From Asterionellopsis glacialis (Eukaryota; Bacillariophyta; Plagiogrammaphyceae; Rhaphoneidales; Asterionellopsidaceae), in contig WKLE02002818.1 of the NCBI GenBank assembly GCA_014885115.2, positions 1,707 to 17,237 of the forward strand: a stretch of DNA of 15,531 nucleotides. Direction: 5' to 3'. The notes beneath the pieces were generated by a model that was not told the DNA's origin, made no database searches, and saw only the letters and a program-made list of their open reading frames with translations. Shown here piece by piece: positions 1-8,068 of this stretch. The first letter of the stretch is position 1. Every line of letters begins with the position of its first letter. A program made the translations under genes and the position numbers.

Positions 1-121
1 TTTTTTCGGATCTATTCTTTTTTGAGCTAAAAAATTCTAGTGAAGATTTTGCCATAAGTCCTATCGATGGTCGCATTCCATAGTTTTTAGTACCGAGTAT
101 GATAATGATTATGATAAATGG

Positions 122-300
122 AAAAAATGGATATTAGCCTATCAGATTCCTTCCTTGGAATCCAAGCATAGATAAAATCAGTGTTCGCCAATCTTTTCCA
201 AGCCATTCTGTTGCACTGTACCACATACTTTAAACTGATACTTTACCTGTATTTTTTAGTCCTAATAATGACAAATAGTGAAAAAAAATGGATATTAGCC
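122..300 (+). repeat. Direct repeat pair, 18 identical bases, 161 apart
   Basis: Bases 122-139 and 283-300 are identical (AAAAAATGGATATTAGCC), and the preceding bases are loosely similar (an ATAATGA motif in both). Both copies read KKWILA in the same relative frame (followed by Y or H), but each frame ends soon after. This could be a decayed local duplication or a repeated exon of a gene I cannot reconstruct. Confidence 0.6.
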
Positions 301-544
301 CATCCTCCAGATACTCGTAAAGGATTAATTTCTACATGCGACAGATTTGTACCGATACCTGTTTGTTAAACATGAAAAGATTCTTGAGGGAGTTCTGCGC
401 ATGTCCTTCGAACGTAATTAGTATTATTATGGGCTCCTCACTTCCCTTTCGCCAGATTTGATGACTCAGAAATTGTTAAGAAAAAAATTAAAAAAAGAAA
501 TCGATGAGCTGGAATAATACACTAATAAGTCGCATTTATCCATG

Positions 545-575
545 ATTTTCAAATTTGTCTCCAATACCCCGTATT
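545..575 (+). repeat. Dispersed intergenic repeat, copy A
   Basis: 31 bases matching copy B (1813-1843) at 28 positions. The similarity continues weakly on both sides: an AAAAAAGAAATCG / GAGCTG stretch before it and an ACAGCGTAT word after it in both copies. Copy A lies 3' of the MsrB-like gene and copy B lies 5' of it. Confidence 0.75.
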
Positions 576-816
576 GATATTTTTATCAGCTGATGCGATG
601 CGAACAGCGTATCTTTTTATATCTTTTAATAGTTGACGTTGCTTTTTTTGTTTAAACTGTCCCGTTCTCCCCTCTAACAAGGGAGATCTGACGATATCTT
701 TTGCTTGATTGAAGCATAAATCCTATTTATAATATTAGATGTAACTTTAAAGAATTTAAAATTCAAGGTTACCTCCCGCGACCAAAATGTTATCTTAACA
801 AAATAAAACTTTTCTA

Positions 817-1711
817 CTATTCTGCGACACTTTTGCCTGCAATTGAAACAAGATTAATGCAATATCCTGACACCAAAATCACAAAAAGATTATACGCGGG
901 GAGTGAGTGAAATAAGTTCATGAAAATAAAGGTTTAAAAATGTCGCATATAGAACAACGCCGACGATACATACTGTTGCCATTTCTATCGGGAATATTAT
1001 GGCCGAGATGTGTCCCTGCAAGAGAGACTGCTTCTCCACTTTTTAGGCATCTCACATCATCCCAGATAACTTCAGGGTCGCGGAATGAAGGCCAGCCATG
1101 GGCCCTACTCTCAGCTAGAAAATCATCCCAACTACGACCCTTTGGGGCCTCGTAGAGACTAAGAAGAACAATTCAGAAAGTAATCCGACAAATGTTAGAG
1201 CATGAATAGAAACGAATGAAATGCATTGTACTAGAGTACAGTAACCATGACTTACGGCTTTCCAGTATTACTGTCATAGAATGTCATCGTTTTCTTTTCT
1301 TGCTTGCATTTCTCGACTTCCTTGAGAAACTTGTATTTCTTTTTAAAGTAACCCGAGTGCTCCGCCAAACTGATAACCGAAATTGCAATTTAGTGACAAG
1401 ACGATTTGTTTACCAAAATAAGAACATGAGGTGCAAAGATGAACGAAATTGAACGACGATCTCAATTTTACTTACTGGCGGTTGTAATTACAGATTCGAT
1501 CTGCTGTTTGAAAGTCGACACCCCACCTCAAGCTTTTTTGGACAGGTGTTGCAGATGTCCCATGTGCTTTTTTATTCATTATGAAGTTAGAACCAACGAC
1601 GGGGAATTTCCCATTGTCGTTGACATTTTTCTTTCCTCTCTCTTCCAATATTGTTGCGCTATTCTCCGGAGCATTTTCACGGACGTCACTTTTGGACGAG
1701 CTGCAACCCAT
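817..1711 (-). CDS. MsrB/SelR-like protein with N-terminal lipidation motif, four exons
   Basis: Spliced gene assembled by eye. Exons on the minus strand: 1711-1476, 1369-1256, 1158-974 and 866-817; total 585 bases, 194 residues, stop TAG. All junctions are GT...AG (donors GTAAGT, GTAAGT, GTATGT) and keep frame. The protein begins MGCSSSK, a classic signal for myristoylation of Gly2 and palmitoylation of Cys3, so membrane attachment is expected. The conserved part (about 70-190) contains CNYNRHLAEHSGYF, FYDSNTGKPLY, RAHGWPSFRD, GTHLGHNIPD and NRYCINLVSIAG. HGWPSF, HLGH and RYCIN correspond to the methionine-R-sulfoxide reductase (MsrB/SelR) pattern, in which the Cys of RYCIN (here Cys181) is the catalytic one. 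The two zinc-binding CxxC pairs of classical MsrB are absent. Seen: exons and motifs. Known: the MsrB motif pattern. Inferred: reductase activity, which is uncertain. Start is the only ATG giving MGC. Confidence 0.87.
867..973 (-). other. Intron 3 of the MsrB-like gene (107 bases)
   Basis: Donor GTATGT at 973-968, acceptor GGTGTCAG ending at 867. Splicing joins A to GA to make Arg179 of the RYCIN motif. A second, more pyrimidine-rich AG (838-837) would skip the RYCIN exon start and give a shorter tail, so the 867 acceptor is chosen on protein conservation. Confidence 0.88.
1159..1255 (-). other. Intron 2 of the MsrB-like gene (97 bases)
   Basis: Donor GTAAGT at 1255-1250, pyrimidine-rich acceptor TTCTTCTTAG ending at 1159. 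Splicing joins CC to T and restores Pro117 of the TGKPLYEAPKGR stretch. Confidence 0.9.
1370..1475 (-). other. Intron 1 of the MsrB-like gene (106 bases)
   Basis: Donor GTAAGT at 1475-1470, acceptor TTATCAG ending at 1370. Splicing joins CA to T and rebuilds His79 of the NRHLAE motif. Without splicing the frame stops immediately (TAA at 1474-1472). Confidence 0.9.
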
Positions 1712-1812
1712 GCTGCCAAAAGAATGGTTGTTTCTCTTGGTGATCTGAACTAACTCGCTTCTCGTTGAAAAAAATCCAAAAAAAGAAATCGGCTCGAGCT
1801 GACATAGTTAGT

Positions 1813-1843
1813 ATTTTCAAATTTGTCGCCAACACCACGTATT
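1813..1843 (+). repeat. Dispersed intergenic repeat, copy B
   Basis: Matches copy A (545-575) at 28 of 31 positions. A further, weaker copy C sits at 3443-3470. B and C share the words TTTGTCGCC and GTATTTGTA at similar spacing. Confidence 0.75.
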
Positions 1844-1951
1844 TGTATTTATACCATATATGAAGTACAAATAATATGTTCCACTGTATTCAGAAGACTT
1901 CATGAGCTGATTCGATATAATAATATGTGTACAGCGTATTTTCTTGTACTG

Positions 1952-1987
1952 AACCGCGCGGTTTGTGACGTACAGGTACCAGGTACC
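1952..1987. promoter_or_regulatory. Palindrome-dense motif cluster with TGACGT
   Basis: Within 36 bases: a perfect 12-base palindrome AACCGCGCGGTT (1952-1963), TGACGT (1966-1971), and two GGTACC palindromes separated by one base (1975-1980, 1982-1987). It lies about 200 bases upstream of the propeller-gene ATG and about 240 upstream of the MsrB-like ATG. TGACGT is the core of bZIP/CRE-type sites; the role here is inferred. Confidence 0.5.
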
Positions 1988-2149
1988 GTTTCCGCCTTCA
2001 TGGTGGGACTAAAAAAAATCATGATCTTTTACCATGAATATTTTTTCACAGAAAAAAGACATCAAGAATCTCAGATCTCAGATCCTGTTGAACTTCGAAA
2101 CTGTCACTGCAGCTCTCTCCCAGAGACAACAGTACGATTCGGAATATTG

Positions 2150-2179
2150 ATGTCGACAGTCCCACCTTTAAAAAATTGA
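2150..2179 (+). other. Possible upstream ORF, 9 codons plus stop
   Basis: ATG at 2150 reads MSTVPPLKN and stops at TGA (2177-2179), five bases before the main ATG at 2185. If the transcript begins upstream of 2150, this frame would be met first by scanning ribosomes and could lower translation of the propeller gene. The transcript start is unknown. Confidence 0.35.
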
Positions 2180-2184
2180 GTTCA

Positions 2185-3375
2185 ATGATTAACACCATGC
2201 TTTCCAGAATAATTTGTATCTTTGCGGCTTTTGCTTTCTTGATGTCACAGACTGCAAGAGGCGAAACAGCCCTTCGAAAGACACCAAAGCGTCCGCCTTG
2301 TTCTCTAAATGGGGATCTCAACGGTGATGGCGTATGCATTTGTGATACTCCATGGAGTGGAAAGGAATGCTCTACATTGGACTTTGAACCAGTAGAATTT
2401 CCGCAGGGTTACGGAATGAAACCCAACATGACGACCTGGGGAGGGAAAGCTCTATATGATGGTGATTTGTATCATCTTTTCGTCGTTACGATTACAAATA
2501 GATGCCCTTTGCGGAGATGGACAACAAACTCACGAGTAGAACATGCGGTGTCAGACAAGATCACCGGGCCCTACACTTTTAAAGATATTGCTATCAACAC
2601 ACAAGCTCATAATCCCCACCCCATGAAGCTCCCCGATGGAACATATGCGATTTTTCATATCGGTGATGGAAGTGGTTCGCCCAACGGTGGCACAGACTGT
2701 ACCGAAGGTAGCAACCTCAATATCACTTCTATCGACCGAAGACAAGTTCAAGAAAAAACCGGATCGACAATTCATGTATCCTCTTCCCTAAATGGTCCCT
2801 GGAGGCCCTTAAAAGCAAATACTCTTGGAAAATGTGGCAATCCATCTCCATTTGTGCACCAGAATGGCACGATTTTCTTAGTTTGTAATAGTAGGTACCT
2901 GAAGCGAGCTGAATCAATATCTGGACCCTGGACAGATGTCACGACGATTTACATGCGTAAAGATCCAGTGGCTCCACTCGGTCATTACGAAGATGCCAAT
3001 CTCTACATCGATGAAAGAGGCTTCCATGTGCTGTGGCACGTATACAATCTTACCGAGCATCTTCCACTTGGACACGAGTGTGTTGACTCTACCACTTCGG
3101 GATACGGCTACTCAGAAGATGGGTACACGTGGTACATGTCACCGGTCCAACCTTACGGGACCCAAATTCTTCTGTCCTCCGGCGAGACAATTACCGTGGC
3201 AACTCGAGAGCGTCCTAAGCTTTTTTTCAATGAAAAAGGCCAAATGACACATTTATTCAATGCAGTTTGTGGGTCGCCAAATTGTCCCGAAGGTCCCAAA
3301 GGAGGGTGTGTCAATTGCAAGTATCATCATTGGGATTACACTTTGGTTTCTCCTTTTAAAATGGATGTTCTTTAA
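2185..3375 (+). CDS. Secreted EGF-like / five-bladed beta-propeller (GH43-like) protein
   Basis: Single exon, 396 residues, stop TAA. The start is the first ATG of the frame (2185), and it gives a good signal peptide: hydrophobic residues about 7-20 (LSRIICIFAAFAFLM) then a polar TARGE region. Residues 39-62 form a compact cysteine cluster (C39, C51, C53, C62 with CICDTPWSGKEC) like the end of an EGF-like module. The rest shows repeated propeller-blade signatures: NPHPMKLPDGTYAIFHIGDG (143-162), NPSPFVHQNGTIFLVC (219-234), HYEDANLYIDERGFHVLWHV (267-286), GYGYSEDGYTW (306-316) and RERPKLFF (341-348). This resembles glycoside hydrolase family 43-like propellers acting on arabino- or xylo-polysaccharides. 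Four N-glycosylation sequons (N81, N179, N228, N288) fit secretion. The substrate is unknown, and the catalytic acids cannot be assigned securely by eye. It is convergent with the Erv41-like gene, 206 bases between stops. Confidence 0.85.
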   Translation: MINTMLSRIICIFAAFAFLMSQTARGETALRKTPKRPPCSLNGDLNGDGVCICDTPWSGKECSTLDFEPVEFPQGYGMKPNMTTWGGKALYDGDLYHLFVVTITNRCPLRRWTTNSRVEHAVSDKITGPYTFKDIAINTQAHNPHPMKLPDGTYAIFHIGDGSGSPNGGTDCTEGSNLNITSIDRRQVQEKTGSTIHVSSSLNGPWRPLKANTLGKCGNPSPFVHQNGTIFLVCNSRYLKRAESISGPWTDVTTIYMRKDPVAPLGHYEDANLYIDERGFHVLWHVYNLTEHLPLGHECVDSTTSGYGYSEDGYTWYMSPVQPYGTQILLSSGETITVATRERPKLFFNEKGQMTHLFNAVCGSPNCPEGPKGGCVNCKYHHWDYTLVSPFKMDVL

Positions 3376-3442
3376 CGAGACTGTTCCTTTTCCGTGTAAT
3401 GTGACTTTGTCGGACAATTGCATTGTTCAGCATGTTTACACG

Positions 3443-3470
3443 TTTGTCGCCCCTTGCTTCTGTATTTGTA
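3443..3470 (+). repeat. Dispersed intergenic repeat, weak copy C
   Basis: TTTGTCGCC (3443-3451) and GTATTTGTA (3462-3470) match copy B exactly, 10 bases apart here and 8 in B. The bases between are diverged. It lies in the 206-base spacer between two convergent stop codons, so it probably falls within 3' untranslated sequence. Confidence 0.45.
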
Positions 3471-3581
3471 AGTCCACCATGGCATATCTTGAAGTCAGGA
3501 TCTGCAAAATTTCTAGAAATAGCGGGTACGTGCATAATAAAGTCATGTATTACTTAAAAATTAGACTTTTACATTTTTTTT

Positions 3582-4820
3582 CTATCTCAAATATTTCCTT
3601 TTCTTCGAGTGGAAAACGCCATCCACTATACTAGCGATAGTTCGCACTCCTCCTATTGTTGCCAGTAGGCGAATCATCAGGTGTGTTATTGGAGAAGAAG
3701 TTTTTGTGACCTGCACTGAAAACGGAATTAGCTCATATTGGAAGAAAACACCAGGTAGCACGAGTTCTTGGACAGCGTTGTGAACGTGGTGGGTTTGGCT
3801 GTTTTCGGTGTCCTGATCTGCAGAGACTTGATTGTCGGTGTCAATGTCTAATTGTGCACCCGATTCTTTCTCTTCGGCTTCCAAATGTCTGCCAAATACG
3901 AAAGGCACAAATTTATGAGTGAATGTGTAGCGTACAGTATCCAATACGCCATCGACGTAATCATTTATTTCCTTAATCTCCTCTTGCGTCGACTCCGTCA
4001 AGAGTGATCGTATCAACTGTTCTCCGAGGAATGTTGTTGGAACCAACTCACAAAAATACATGAACAATCCTGTTTCTTGTATGGCCAATCTTTCACTCCC
4101 ACTTAGGGTGTTTTGGACCATAAGGTTGTAAGCGGGGCCGAAACCAAGCTGGTGTATTGTGTGGCTTGAATTGAAGTGTAACACGTCATTAGAAACAGTT
4201 TGGTTCTGAATATTCCACCACTCAATCTCTTCTCCTAAGTCAGCATGAAAATGAAATACACCCCCGACGCGATTGACATCGAACTCTCCGGAGAGATTAC
4301 ACCCTTCATCCACTGAAATTCTGACAAGTTCATCTATGGGCCTACTGTCACCACCTATGTCTATTGCTTCCGCGACTATATCCTTACAAGCCATGGCAGG
4401 GAAACTTATATTCAACGTTACATGCAAAACCTTATCTAGTCTTTTTGTATGACAATTTCAGAGGAGAGAAGGGTAAAGTGAGCAAGCAGAAAAAAGTAAT
4501 TTGCGATAACCCCACATGTTCCAACGTCATGCTCATATCCTGTCGTACCTATTGTGCACAGTCACGTGCTCTTTGATCTCCTGGTTTTCCCCGGCCCAAG
4601 CCCAGAATTCTGCCAAACTTAGAATAAGTATCAGAATAATCGAAAAAAGTGTGACACACCCACCGGAATCAGTTTTTACAGAGAAATCGCTCTCAAGCTT
4701 GGGGAACATATCCAAAACTAGGACATGCCGATAAAAATTGTTTTTCCTATTGCGAGTAACATTCTTTGAATTTGTTCGACCAAAATGCGCCACTCCCTGA
4801 GAGTTGTATTGGGAATCCAT
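3582..4820 (-). CDS. Erv41/Erv46 (ERGIC2/3) family ER-Golgi cargo protein, two exons
   Basis: Exons on the minus strand: 4820-4549 and 4440-3582; 1131 bases, 376 residues, stop TAG. Family members cycle between ER and Golgi in COPII/COPI vesicles and act as cargo receptors. Visible architecture: a cytosolic N-terminus with LDMFPKLESDFSVKT (36-50), the ERGIC_N signature; membrane segment 1 (about 54-76, LFSIILILILSLAEF); a lumenal domain with NISFPAMAC, GEFDVNRVGGVFHF (143-156) and LPGVFFQYELIPFSV (319-333); membrane segment 2 (about 341-366); and a short basic tail KKRKYLR. The cysteine-rich loop of Erv46/ERGIC3 is absent, so it is closer to Erv41/ERGIC2. An acidic, Gln-rich insert (about 276-314) is unusual. 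ATG 4820 is the first ATG in frame; a later Met (residue 38, before FPKLE) would also keep the family domain. The partner Erv46-like subunit is not in the window. Confidence 0.9.
4441..4548 (-). other. Intron of the Erv41-like gene (108 bases)
   Basis: Donor GTACGA at 4548-4543, acceptor CAAAAAG ending at 4441, after a pyrimidine-rich tract. Splicing joins AG to A (Arg91) and gives exactly the eight-residue spacing between the EHVTV strand and HVTLNI expected for the family. The later AGs ending at 4436 and 4431 do not restore frame with this donor. Confidence 0.85.
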
Positions 4821-5160
4821 TTCACTGTTATGTTCAATGACGCTGTACAATCGAAAAAAAGTATACGAAGTGCAATGAGTTATTTTCAATTGTTTTTATC
4901 GAAATCTGTTATCTCATCTTTTCGTTCACCACGTTCCTGACTTGACTTTACTTTTCCATCAGATTTTGTGGGGTCCTTGTGCGTGTGGCTTTCTGCTCTG
5001 CATGTGCGTTCGTTCGAAGAGTGGTTATTGGTTTCACTCGAACCTTCAAACTCTTCGAAAGCTAAACAAATTGTTATCCCTAACCCTTTCCCTCTGGGTG
5101 GTAAATGCAAGAAATAGAAACTGAAAGAGAGCACACACCACCAGAACTGACGTATCTTCG
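4821..5160 (-). promoter_or_regulatory. 5' flank of the Erv41-like gene
   Basis: Contains TGACGT at 5148-5153, about 330 bases upstream of the chosen ATG. A minus-strand frame (5134-4886) is open and rich in Ser, Lys and Glu but has no ATG and no family resemblance. It may be leader sequence or an unrecognised upstream exon. Normal CpG content stops at about 5160. Confidence 0.45.
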
Positions 5161-5967
5161 GATTAAGAGAATTTCAAGAAATGGTAAGATCACAAAAAAG
5201 TTCTACAGTACTGAATGAGGAACAAGATTCCATTAACCATGTCTGAATCTACACCTTCAACAAAACCTTCAGTTTTTTAGGAAAGTGTTTTAGTGAAGGA
5301 TTGACCTTGAGCTGATTGTTGTGGTGGAAAAGTACGGTTTTTAATTTTTACCATGACACAGCTACCTGAAAATAATACATTCCAAACAGCCTACATGAGA
5401 CCAGGAGAAGGATTCTTGTAGTGATTGGAAGGAACTCCAAGCATGGAGGATGAAGAGTTTGATGACAAGGAGGCAAAAGCAGTCACCCAGGAGGAAACCT
5501 GAGACACAGAAGTACTTCTTTAGTACTAGCAAATCAAATACTGTGACTATAGTAAGCTACTTAACTCTGGTCATTCAACAGTATAGGCTTGATGATGTAC
5601 TAAAGCAAATTTTGTTCCATCTGCATAAATTCTATGGAAAAAGGTCAAGAAGTTTTTACAGTTAGACAAAAGTCAAAAAACCAAGTCTCGTCAGTGTTAG
5701 GAAGAAAAGAGGAAATCTGATGATGCAGCACTGACAACTTAGTCAAAAAAAGAAATTCTAGAATATCTAATTTTATATCAATTGCTGTGGATAATTGCTT
5801 TCCCAGAATTGCATTGATGCCCAGTGCTCTAGTGGGCAAAAGAAATAGTGGTAAAAAGGTGTTGGGTCAGCTGATGCTGCATTTGTAAGGTTAAAGAGAG
5901 AGGTTGAAGCAAGTACTCAATTTTTTGTTTAACATTTTTATAGACCAGTGCTGATGATATAAGCTTT

Positions 5968-6013
5968 CTAAATGATGCTGTTAAAAAGCTCTAAATGATG
6001 CTGTTAAAAAAGC
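5968..6013 (+). repeat. Tandem repeat, 2 copies of 23 bases
   Basis: CTAAATGATGCTGTTAAAAA is repeated at 5968-5990 and 5991-6013; only the last few bases differ. It looks like a recent local duplication. The frame DISFLNDAVKKL runs through the first copy but stops in the second, which would fit a decayed coding stretch, but this is not demonstrable. Confidence 0.85.
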
Positions 6014-7154
6014 AAATTTCTGAGGGGACAAAGCACTTTTGTACTCCAAACAAAAGTAGTGATACCTGAAAAGACTATCTTATCCTGAATTTGTAGTCTT
6101 AAGGATATGATCATACCATCATTTGTTGGGCAAGTAGTACACTCTCAAATAGTTTGTAAAGAGTCCACAAAGAATGCTTTGAAGTAGCTGGTATTTTTGT
6201 GTGTGCCATCTATCAGAATTTTTTTGGTTCAAAAAACCAAAGCCTGGAGGAATTAACTCAAATGAAATCAAAATGCTCTCCACCATGATAGTTCTGAAGA
6301 AGAGGTGGGAGAGAGGGTTGTTATAATAACAATGTTGTACCATAGTACATTTATAGATATTTATCTCATGTTGGGATCATGAAGAAACCTCCTCTTTTTT
6401 ACCTGATAATAGGATATTAATTGTTGTCTAGCATTTCCCAGATAGGACCATATATGGGGTGTTATGGGCTTTATGAATGCACTTTGCTCCATCCCAAAGA
6501 ATGTAAAGAGCAACACAAATATAGTATCCCAAAAGAATGCTATATGTTGCATACACTTTTTGTTTTTTAAAATGAGGGCACAAGAAAAGGCCATCCCTTA
6601 ATTTACAACACAAAAAAACAAAAAGAACAGAGGATAAAATGGCTGTGTGCTTGGGTGTAGGATTTGAAAGGTTAATTGTTATTTTTAAAAGAGAATTCTT
6701 TTGGGGGGAATGGGGTGGGTCAGCCATAATAATGATTTTTGTTGGAAGGGGCTTAGGACAATGTTTTTTTGGATTAATCTTTTCAGCAAGTCCACCACTC
6801 AAATCAAAATAACACGCAACATATGGTATTTCTAAATGAAAGAAATTTCAGATAGTGATGTGGTTTATTTTTGCTATGTAATCATTCATAATATATTGTT
6901 GAGTTTTGGCTGCAACCCATATAATTGATTTTAATGAGAGCACAATCATTTTTTCACAATTTTTGTACCAGACACAAAACAATCAATCAAAATATTGTTG
7001 AGTTTTCATAAAAGATTAAAGAATGGTGTCAGTTCATTCTTCCATAATTTTCTTAACTGAAAATTGAAAGCAGGAGCTATTGCAGTAATCCACCATCACA
7101 ATGATTTTATCAACTTGAGAACATTCTTTGGGTGCTGGACAGGAGTCCCCACAT

Positions 7155-7415
7155 ACCTATAAGCAACTGTGTGTTGGTGCATATAGTCAAGCTTAAAATT
7201 TTGTGTGTACAAATAAGCAACTTGAGCTTGAAAAATGGTACCATTGCTTATTTTGGCATATTTGTCATTTGTTAACAATTTTCTTATTAATGAGACATCA
7301 CCATATTATTTGATTAAAGATTTTTACATTGATGTCATATAATTATCATAAAATAAGCAACTTTGCAAAGTTCAAGCTTGAATTTTTTCCCATAAATATG
7401 CAACTTCAAGCTTGG
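7155..7415. repeat. Cluster of perfect palindromes and AAGCAACT...AAGCTT units
   Basis: Four loose units in about 260 bases pair a word like ATAAGCAACT with a following AAGCTT or AGCTTG core (near 7160, 7213, 7353 and 7394). Within them are perfect palindromes AATGGTACCATT (7234-7245), AACTTTGCAAAGTT (7359-7372) and, overlapping its end, TTCAAGCTTGAA (7371-7382). A 10-base inverted repeat AAATAAGCAA / TTGCTTATTT (7211-7220, 7244-7253) encloses the first palindrome. CAAGCTTG recurs at 7407-7414. Confidence 0.7.
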
Positions 7416-8068
7416 CAAAAATTGCATGGTTGGTTATTGGTTTGTGGTGGGAACTATTATAACCAAATATAATTTTAGGGGGTATGTATAAATGAACATA
7501 TATTTGAGCACACTTCAAAAAATCAGAGGTCCCACAAATGAAATATCACAGCAAGGTTGAATCAGAAACCTGGAACAAAAGTCTAGATCAAGATTTCATA
7601 ATCATAAAAGTCCTTAGTATTGTTGTCTGAGGAGTCCACCCAGGGTTTGAATTGCCAGGCATAATTCTCTTCAAAATATAAGCACTAATTAATGTTAGCC
7701 AATCCAGTGGTTCAGAATAAATGATGACCAGTACTCATAATAATGTAAGTACTATTCTTGTAATCAATAGCCCCATTTTGTACACAGTCTCTCCCAAAAT
7801 ATTTGCTGCCACCCAATGCTAGTGGCTTGACCATGGCTAAGTTGTAAAACCTTGTCATTACTAAGAACCATTTTGAGGTTGGAAATGCATTTGTTCTTTT
7901 GTGTTGCTTTGTGTTGGTCACAGTATTTGTTGATGGCCTACAGAGTAGGTTGCATCAGAACTTTATATAAGCTTTAGTTAAATGTAATTAATAATGACTG
8001 TATGTTTCAATTACTGGTGCAAGAAAAGGTGTAGTGGTAATACTAGTGAATTAAAGCATTGAAACTTG

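Larger units (their letters stand above)
1..816. other. Left-edge intergenic stretch, no gene recognised
   Basis: No open frame here begins with ATG, is long and resembles a family I know. The stretch holds the 3' flank of the minus-strand MsrB-like gene (stop at 819-817), a 31-base repeat copy (545-575), a direct repeat pair (122-139 and 283-300), and one TGACGT motif (634-639). A short ATG-started frame at 371-454 gives 27 residues with no recognisable features. An exon of a gene lying further left cannot be excluded, because the window starts abruptly. Confidence 0.5.
1712..2184. promoter_or_regulatory. Divergent (bidirectional) promoter region
   Basis: 473 bases between the start codons of the minus-strand MsrB-like gene and the plus-strand propeller gene. 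It must contain both 5' flanks. It holds repeat copy B (1813-1843), a palindrome-dense motif cluster (1952-1987), and a short upstream ATG frame just before the propeller gene. A long frame open from 1823 to 2179 has no ATG near its beginning, resembles nothing, and is not called as a gene. Transcription start sites are not visible. Confidence 0.6.

Noticed and set aside
1823..2179. Long open frame (118 codons) in the divergent spacer
   Set aside because: It opens with TTG, has no ATG until well inside, overlaps promoter motifs and resembles no family; its stop falls just before the real ATG.
4886..5134. Extra upstream exon of the Erv41-like gene
   Set aside because: The frame has no ATG and no family similarity, and exon 1 already contains an in-frame ATG before the conserved N-terminal domain.
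5420..6120. Possible dead gene or retroelement fragment
   Set aside because: Short protein-like runs (for example SMEDEEFDDKEAKA and DISFLNDAVKKL) are broken by many stops, and no diagnostic motif such as a reverse-transcriptase YxDD or a transposase triad could be shown.
7625..7665. tRNA or tRNA-derived SINE, from a GGTTTGAATTGCC box-B-like sequence
   Set aside because: It could be a deaminated GGTTCGAATTGCC, but there is no A box upstream and no cloverleaf can be drawn.
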